The notes below the pieces were generated by a model. That model was not told where the DNA came from. It saw only the letters and a program-made list of their open reading frames with translations, and ran no database searches. A stretch of DNA of 64,000 nucleotides from Mixta intestinalis (GTDB taxonomy: Bacteria; Pseudomonadota; Gammaproteobacteria; Enterobacterales; Enterobacteriaceae): the NCBI RefSeq assembly GCF_009914055.1, contig NZ_CP028271.1, positions 1,984,001 to 2,048,000 of the forward strand, in the 5' to 3' direction. Positions 61,237 through 64,000 of the stretch are shown piece after piece (the stretch's first letter is position 1; every line of letters starts with the position of its first letter). The position numbers were made by a program, and so were the translations under genes.

Positions 61237-61685
61237 TGTCGATTTCAAAAGAGCACTGGAACGGTATCCAGAATACTCTCTATAGGATGTATGGCGAAGT
61301 TACATTCAGGATGCCCTCAGGTGAGGAAATTACGGTTAATAAAGGATTTATTGCCGAGAATAAAATGGCCTTAATTGTTTGGGTTAACGGGGAGCGCAGT
61401 ACGGCATGGGGCTTACCTACGCATGAGCAGTTTCGGCCATTAGTGCAGCATATCTGGCGTCGACAGACTCGCCGCCCTGGAGCCTCGGTTATCCGTAAAA
61501 TATCAAAGATGAAAGGTGGTAAGCGATGGTTAAAGCAGAAAGAGAATGCCCATCTGTATGATGTGGTTGAGTATTGGGTGTGTTATTTCAACTCCGCAGC
61601 CTCCCTGGTTCGCCAGTACCGCAAAATTGAGGGGCTGGAACTGGTAACACCAGTTTCTGAGGTGATGAAAAATGCAGAGGGCTAA
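61236..61685 (+). CDS. Hypothetical early phage protein, 149 residues
   Basis: I do not recognise the family. The basic protein has a beta-rich start (GEVTFRMPSGEEITVNKGFIAENKMALIVWVNG) and a basic segment (IWRRQTRRPGASVIRKISKMKGGKRWLKQKE) that could touch nucleic acid. It overlaps the upstream stop by one base and gemA by 14 bases. Confidence 0.68.
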   Translation: MSISKEHWNGIQNTLYRMYGEVTFRMPSGEEITVNKGFIAENKMALIVWVNGERSTAWGLPTHEQFRPLVQHIWRRQTRRPGASVIRKISKMKGGKRWLKQKENAHLYDVVEYWVCYFNSAASLVRQYRKIEGLELVTPVSEVMKNAEG

Positions 61686-62166
61686 CTTAATCAAACTGAT
61701 CCACGTTGCCCGGCGCGAACTGACGCTTGATGACGATACCTATCGTGTAATGATTGGTCGCGTGGTTCCTGGCAAAACAAGCTGTCGCGACCTGAAGCCT
61801 GCCGAACTTGAACGGGTGTTGCATGCCATGCAGGAACAGGGATTTAAGCGGCGCCAGCCCTCTCGCACGGCTCCCGCAGGCGTTACCGATAAAATCCGGG
61901 TGATATGGCGCATCATGCACCGCGAAGGGCACGTGACAGATGGCAGCGACAAAGCGCTGGATGCCTTTGTCCAGCGTACCACCCGCGTTAAGAACGGCGG
62001 CGCCGGTGTTGCTCGCCTGGCATGGTTGCGTGGCGATCAGGCTTCTGTCGTTCTGGAAAGCCTGAAACGCTGGCACATGCGTTGTATGCTGGAGCGATTG
62101 CCAGATACAGGTATCCGTCGCACCTATGAACGGATCTGCGAGCTGTACAAAAAAACGATACGTTAA
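61672..62166 (+). CDS. gemA: GemA, Mu gp16-type regulatory protein
   Basis: The 164-residue protein is of the GemA/gp16 (DUF1018) family: NLIKLIHVARRELTLDDDTYRVMIGRVVPGKTSCRDLKPAELERVLHAMQEQGFKRR, then DKIRVIWRIMHREGHVTDGSDKALDAFVQRTT and LERLPDTGIRRTYERICELYKK. In Mu, GemA modulates host gene expression and DNA gyrase-related functions. Last gene of the coupled early chain. Confidence 0.9.
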   Translation: MQRANLIKLIHVARRELTLDDDTYRVMIGRVVPGKTSCRDLKPAELERVLHAMQEQGFKRRQPSRTAPAGVTDKIRVIWRIMHREGHVTDGSDKALDAFVQRTTRVKNGGAGVARLAWLRGDQASVVLESLKRWHMRCMLERLPDTGIRRTYERICELYKKTIR

Positions 62167-62246
62167 CAGGGGTTGCGCTCCGTCAATGCGAGGGGCGCGC
62201 TCTGATGGATAATGGCCGCATTTGACGGGGAAGGAGGAACGAAAAC

Positions 62247-62633
62247 GTGATTAACACCAGGTGGATAGCGGGAGTTTTACTGGCAACGTGCAGCATGATG
62301 GCTGCGGCGGCTGACGCCAGTAACCCCGATGAAGAAACGGTAAAGGCTGACCCTGCGTCTGGTTTCTGGTCATGCCACGGCACCCGCTTACATATGGCCC
62401 CAGACCTGCGCTCATGGCAGGATCTGGAATCAGGCGACGTGTTTACCCTTTACGAAGAGCCAGAGTTAGATGATTCAAAAGAGCTGGCTGTAAAGGGGAT
62501 GAGCTATACATACTCATCAATGAGAAACCCTGCCGTATCGAAGTTCTTCATAGTCGATAAGACGGGTAAAAATCTCTATCTTCGAGATGACATCAAATTC
62601 TTCAAAACTTATCGCTGCAAGCGAGACAAGTAA
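62247..62633 (+). CDS. Exported protein inserted between gemA and mor (moron candidate)
   Basis: The 128-residue protein has a clear cleavable signal peptide (INTRWIAGVLLATCSMMAAAADA, cut near residue 23). The mature part FWSCHGTRLHMAPDLRSWQDLESGDVFTLYEEPEL ... KFFKTYRCKRDK has two Cys likely to form a disulfide. I do not recognise the family. It starts at GTG with AAGGAGG nine bases before, and ends just before a strong terminator, so it may be an independent unit. An exported protein is unusual in this part of a Mu-like genome. Confidence 0.72.
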   Translation: MINTRWIAGVLLATCSMMAAAADASNPDEETVKADPASGFWSCHGTRLHMAPDLRSWQDLESGDVFTLYEEPELDDSKELAVKGMSYTYSSMRNPAVSKFFIVDKTGKNLYLRDDIKFFKTYRCKRDK

Positions 62634-62653
62634 CCCGCCCGGTCATCTGAATA

Positions 62654-62680
62654 AATCCCGCTGATTTGCGGGATTTTTTT
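62654..62680 (+). terminator. Early-region terminator before mor
   Basis: AATCCCGC pairs perfectly with GCGGGATT (8 bp, 6-base loop) and runs into TTTTTTT. It lies between the exported-protein gene and mor, where the Mu early transcript ends. Confidence 0.92.
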
Positions 62681-62684
62681 GTAT

Positions 62685-62701
62685 ACTGTATGCTCACTGT
62701 A
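62685..62701 (+). promoter_or_regulatory. Tandem ACTGTA repeats in the mor control region
   Basis: ACTGTA occurs at 62685-62690 and 62696-62701, 11 bases apart (one helical turn), between the terminator and the mor ribosome site (AGGAGG). A TATACT lies just left (62682-62687). The spacing suits two contacts by one protein on one face of DNA. Confidence 0.35.
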
Positions 62702-62722
62702 CAAACGATCAGGAGGTGCAGC

Positions 62723-63142
62723 ATGGCAGAGCAGCAGACAGATATGTTCGATAATGACCCGCAACTGGAGCAGGTGCTCGGGCATATCGACAAAATCCCG
62801 GCAGCAGAGCTTGAGGCGGCGTGGCCTCAGTCTCTCGTTGACCTGGTGGATGTGATGGAGGCGGAGTTAACCCGCCAGGGCATCACGGGTGACCCACGCG
62901 CCGCAGCGCGCAAGCTGGCGGTGGCAATGAGTCACTACATGGGTGGTCGTGCCTATTACCTGCCGACCGGCGTCCGGATGTTGAACGCTATCCGCGATGA
63001 TATGATTTACTGCGAGTTTGACGGTCGCAACATCGAGCATCTGCGCCGCAAGTACAGCCTGTCCCAGCCCCAGACCTACAACATTCTGGCCCAGCAGCGC
63101 CGCCTGCATACCCGGCGCCGTCAGCCTGACATGTTCGCCTGA
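62723..63142 (+). CDS. mor: Mor-family middle/late transcription activator
   Basis: The 139-residue protein matches the Mor/C family (Mu Mor 129): LEQVLGHIDKIPAAELEAAWPQSLVDLVDVMEAELTRQGI dimer part, then GGRAYYLPTGVRMLNAIRDDMIYCEFDGRNIEHLRRKYSLSQPQTYNILAQQRR with the DNA-binding helix-turn-helix. I chose the ATG at 62723 after AGGAGG; the frame is open 19 codons further into the terminator. No second activator gene (C) is found before the lysis genes. Confidence 0.92.
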   Translation: MAEQQTDMFDNDPQLEQVLGHIDKIPAAELEAAWPQSLVDLVDVMEAELTRQGITGDPRAAARKLAVAMSHYMGGRAYYLPTGVRMLNAIRDDMIYCEFDGRNIEHLRRKYSLSQPQTYNILAQQRRLHTRRRQPDMFA

Positions 63143-63153
63143 CCCATCCTCTG

Positions 63154-63182
63154 CAACCGGCTGCGCTCGAGAGCGCGGGTTG
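63154..63182. repeat. Hairpin between mor and the lysozyme gene
   Basis: CAACC...GCGCTC-GA-GAGCGC...GGTTG forms a stacked stem without a T-run, 11 bases after the mor stop. The next 70 bases must hold the lysis-gene promoter, but no clear sigma-70 elements are visible, consistent with an activator-dependent promoter. Confidence 0.5.
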
Positions 63183-63255
63183 TCATATTGCATAAGAAAC
63201 CCACACCCAACATCCCAATATTTATCCTCGGTTTAAATTCTTACGGAATAAACCG

Positions 63256-63762
63256 ATGGCTTCAAAATTCCCCAAAACACTGAGTGCGTCACTGCTTGCC
63301 ATCGTGCTGGCCGGGGGTGGCTACCACGAAATGACCCGCGAGACGCTGGTACATCTGGAGGGCATCGCATACGAGCCGTATCGCGATGTCGCCGGAGTGC
63401 TGACAGTCTGCGTCGGCCACACCGGGCCGGATATCAAGATGCGGCGGTATACCCACGCTGAGTGTATGACGCTACTCGACCAGGATTTAAAGCCGGTTTA
63501 TGCCGCGATTGACCGCCTCGTTAAGGTTCCCCTGACCCCGTTCCAGCGTACTGCGCTGGCGACGTTCGTCTTCAATACCGGCACCGGTGCATTTGCCAAA
63601 TCTACCCTCCTGAAACGGCTGAACGCCGGTGATTTTGCCGGAGCCCGTGACCAGATGGCCCGCTGGGTATTCGCTGCGGGTCATAAGTGGAAAGGACTGA
63701 TGAACCGGCGCAACGTCGAAATGGCGATCTGGAATGTCAGGGGGCCTGATGATTTGCGGTAA
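63256..63762 (+). CDS. Phage endolysin, GH24 lysozyme with signal-anchor N-terminus
   Basis: The 168-residue muramidase has the E-8-D-5-T catalytic signature: Glu35, Asp44 and Thr50 (HLEGIAYEPYRDVAGVLT). The N-terminal hydrophobic stretch (about 9-24, LSASLLAIVLAGGGYHEM), weakly hydrophobic and Gly/Ala-rich, fits a signal-arrest-release anchor. Such endolysins are exported by Sec and freed when a pinholin collapses the membrane potential. Cys52 next to the catalytic Thr may matter for activation. No holin gene precedes it in the 113 bases after mor. Confidence 0.92.
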   Translation: MASKFPKTLSASLLAIVLAGGGYHEMTRETLVHLEGIAYEPYRDVAGVLTVCVGHTGPDIKMRRYTHAECMTLLDQDLKPVYAAIDRLVKVPLTPFQRTALATFVFNTGTGAFAKSTLLKRLNAGDFAGARDQMARWVFAAGHKWKGLMNRRNVEMAIWNVRGPDDLR

Positions 63763-64000
63763 ATATCTGTTGGCCGGTGCTGCTGTAGCCGTCGCAATCA
63801 GCCTGGTCGTTGCCACCCACCGCATTGACAACCTGCGCAGCGACAACGCCACGCTGCGGCGGGATGTGCAGTTGCAGGCGCAGGCCCGTAACACCGCCGA
63901 ATGGTTACTACAGAACCAGGTGCAGGCCATGCAGGTTTTTTCAGCTATCAGGGCCGCAAACATCGCCGCCCGCGCCGCAGATGAGAATCAACGCGATGAC
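63749..64000 (+). CDS. Rz-type i-spanin, partial (cut by window end)
   Basis: The visible 84 codons encode MICGKYLLAGAAVAVAISLVVATH, a signal-anchor, followed by a coiled-coil-like stretch (IDNLRSDNATLRRDVQLQAQARNTAEWLLQNQVQAMQVF). This is the plan of an inner-membrane spanin that disrupts the outer membrane in the last step of lysis. It overlaps the lysozyme gene by 14 bases and remains open at the right edge. Confidence 0.8.
   Translation, partial: MICGKYLLAGAAVAVAISLVVATHRIDNLRSDNATLRRDVQLQAQARNTAEWLLQNQVQAMQVFSAIRAANIAARAADENQRDD

Larger units (their letters stand above)
54030..64000 (+). mobile_element. Mu-like transposable prophage, left part
   Basis: The element begins with TGTATTGATTCAC, the same first 14 bases as phage Mu's left end, followed by GTACGA and AAACCGGGA at Mu-like positions. 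It contains in Mu order: repressor (leftward), ner, transposase A, target protein B, gam, several early genes, gemA, mor, lysozyme and a spanin. Between the terminus and the repressor (54054-54378) there are only transposase sites and untranslated DNA. Head and tail genes and the right end lie beyond the window. No gene shown here is obviously broken, so it may be functional. Confidence 0.96.

Noticed and set aside
62685..62705. LexA (SOS) box before mor
   Set aside because: Only one half resembles TACTGTAT; the second half lacks the CAG required for a LexA operator.
1..64000. CRISPR arrays, tRNA and rRNA genes
   Set aside because: Reading both strands I found no regularly spaced repeat series and no cloverleaf or rRNA sequence.

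Overview
The window comes from the chromosome of an Enterobacterales bacterium. I infer family Erwiniaceae (Pantoea, Mixta or Erwinia type) from the gene order wza / yegH-asmA-dcd-udk / yegE-yegD / mdtABCD-baeSR / yegQ-cyaR-yegS, which follows the E. coli his-gnd side of the map but lacks alkA, and from the proteins themselves, which are close to but clearly distinct from E. coli. The backbone looks GC-rich; two stretches (about 35.6-37.7 kb and 52.6-54.0 kb) are visibly AT-rich.

Layout. 0-2.2 kb: first gene of an exopolysaccharide operon (wza), read leftward from a long leader with a JUMPstart/ops element for RfaH and a likely RcsAB box. 2.2-12.5 kb: yegH, the leftward udk-dcd-asmA group, a PAP2 phosphatase, the diguanylate cyclase yegE (dgcE, with an apparent frameshift near its 3' end) and the Hsp70-like yegD. 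12.5-24.9 kb: an aldo/keto reductase and the mdtABCD-baeSR efflux and two-component operon. 24.9-27.5 kb: yegQ (trhP), the small RNA CyaR with its CRP site, and the lipid kinase yegS. 27.8-33.7 kb: the rspA-rspB-MFS-ydfI-rspR sugar-acid catabolism group. 33.7-35.5 kb: thiMD under a TPP riboswitch. 35.7-37.5 kb: an AT-rich PAAR effector with a membrane-protein partner that looks like its immunity protein.

37.7-45.6 kb holds a complete-looking regulon for an unidentified polyol or ketose: a split transketolase, a SorC-type regulator, an FGGY kinase, two short-chain dehydrogenases and a polyol-permease-family transporter. Near-identical GAATA-N2-TATTC palindromes and CRP-like sites lie in both of its promoter regions, and an intrinsic terminator lies in the transketolase leader. 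45.7-53.1 kb: mltB, a DUF333 lipoprotein, ecotin with an Arg at P1, a TMAO-reductase pair (pentahaem cytochrome and Mo enzyme) behind a well-placed FNR-like site, a GNAT acetyltransferase and an orphan membrane protein.

From 54,030 to the right edge is the left part of a Mu-like transposable prophage. Its exact left end is recognisable (TGTATTGATTCAC start, L1-L3 transposase sites, preceding pentamer CCGGA that fits the Mu target rule). The genes follow Mu order: repressor, ner, A, B, gam, accessory early genes, gemA, mor, lysozyme and a spanin cut by the window edge. Differences from Mu include a MazG-like enzyme, a 29-residue coupled membrane peptide, an exported protein between gemA and mor, and no separate C gene before lysis. 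The prophage right end lies outside the window. I found no tRNA, rRNA or CRISPR array.
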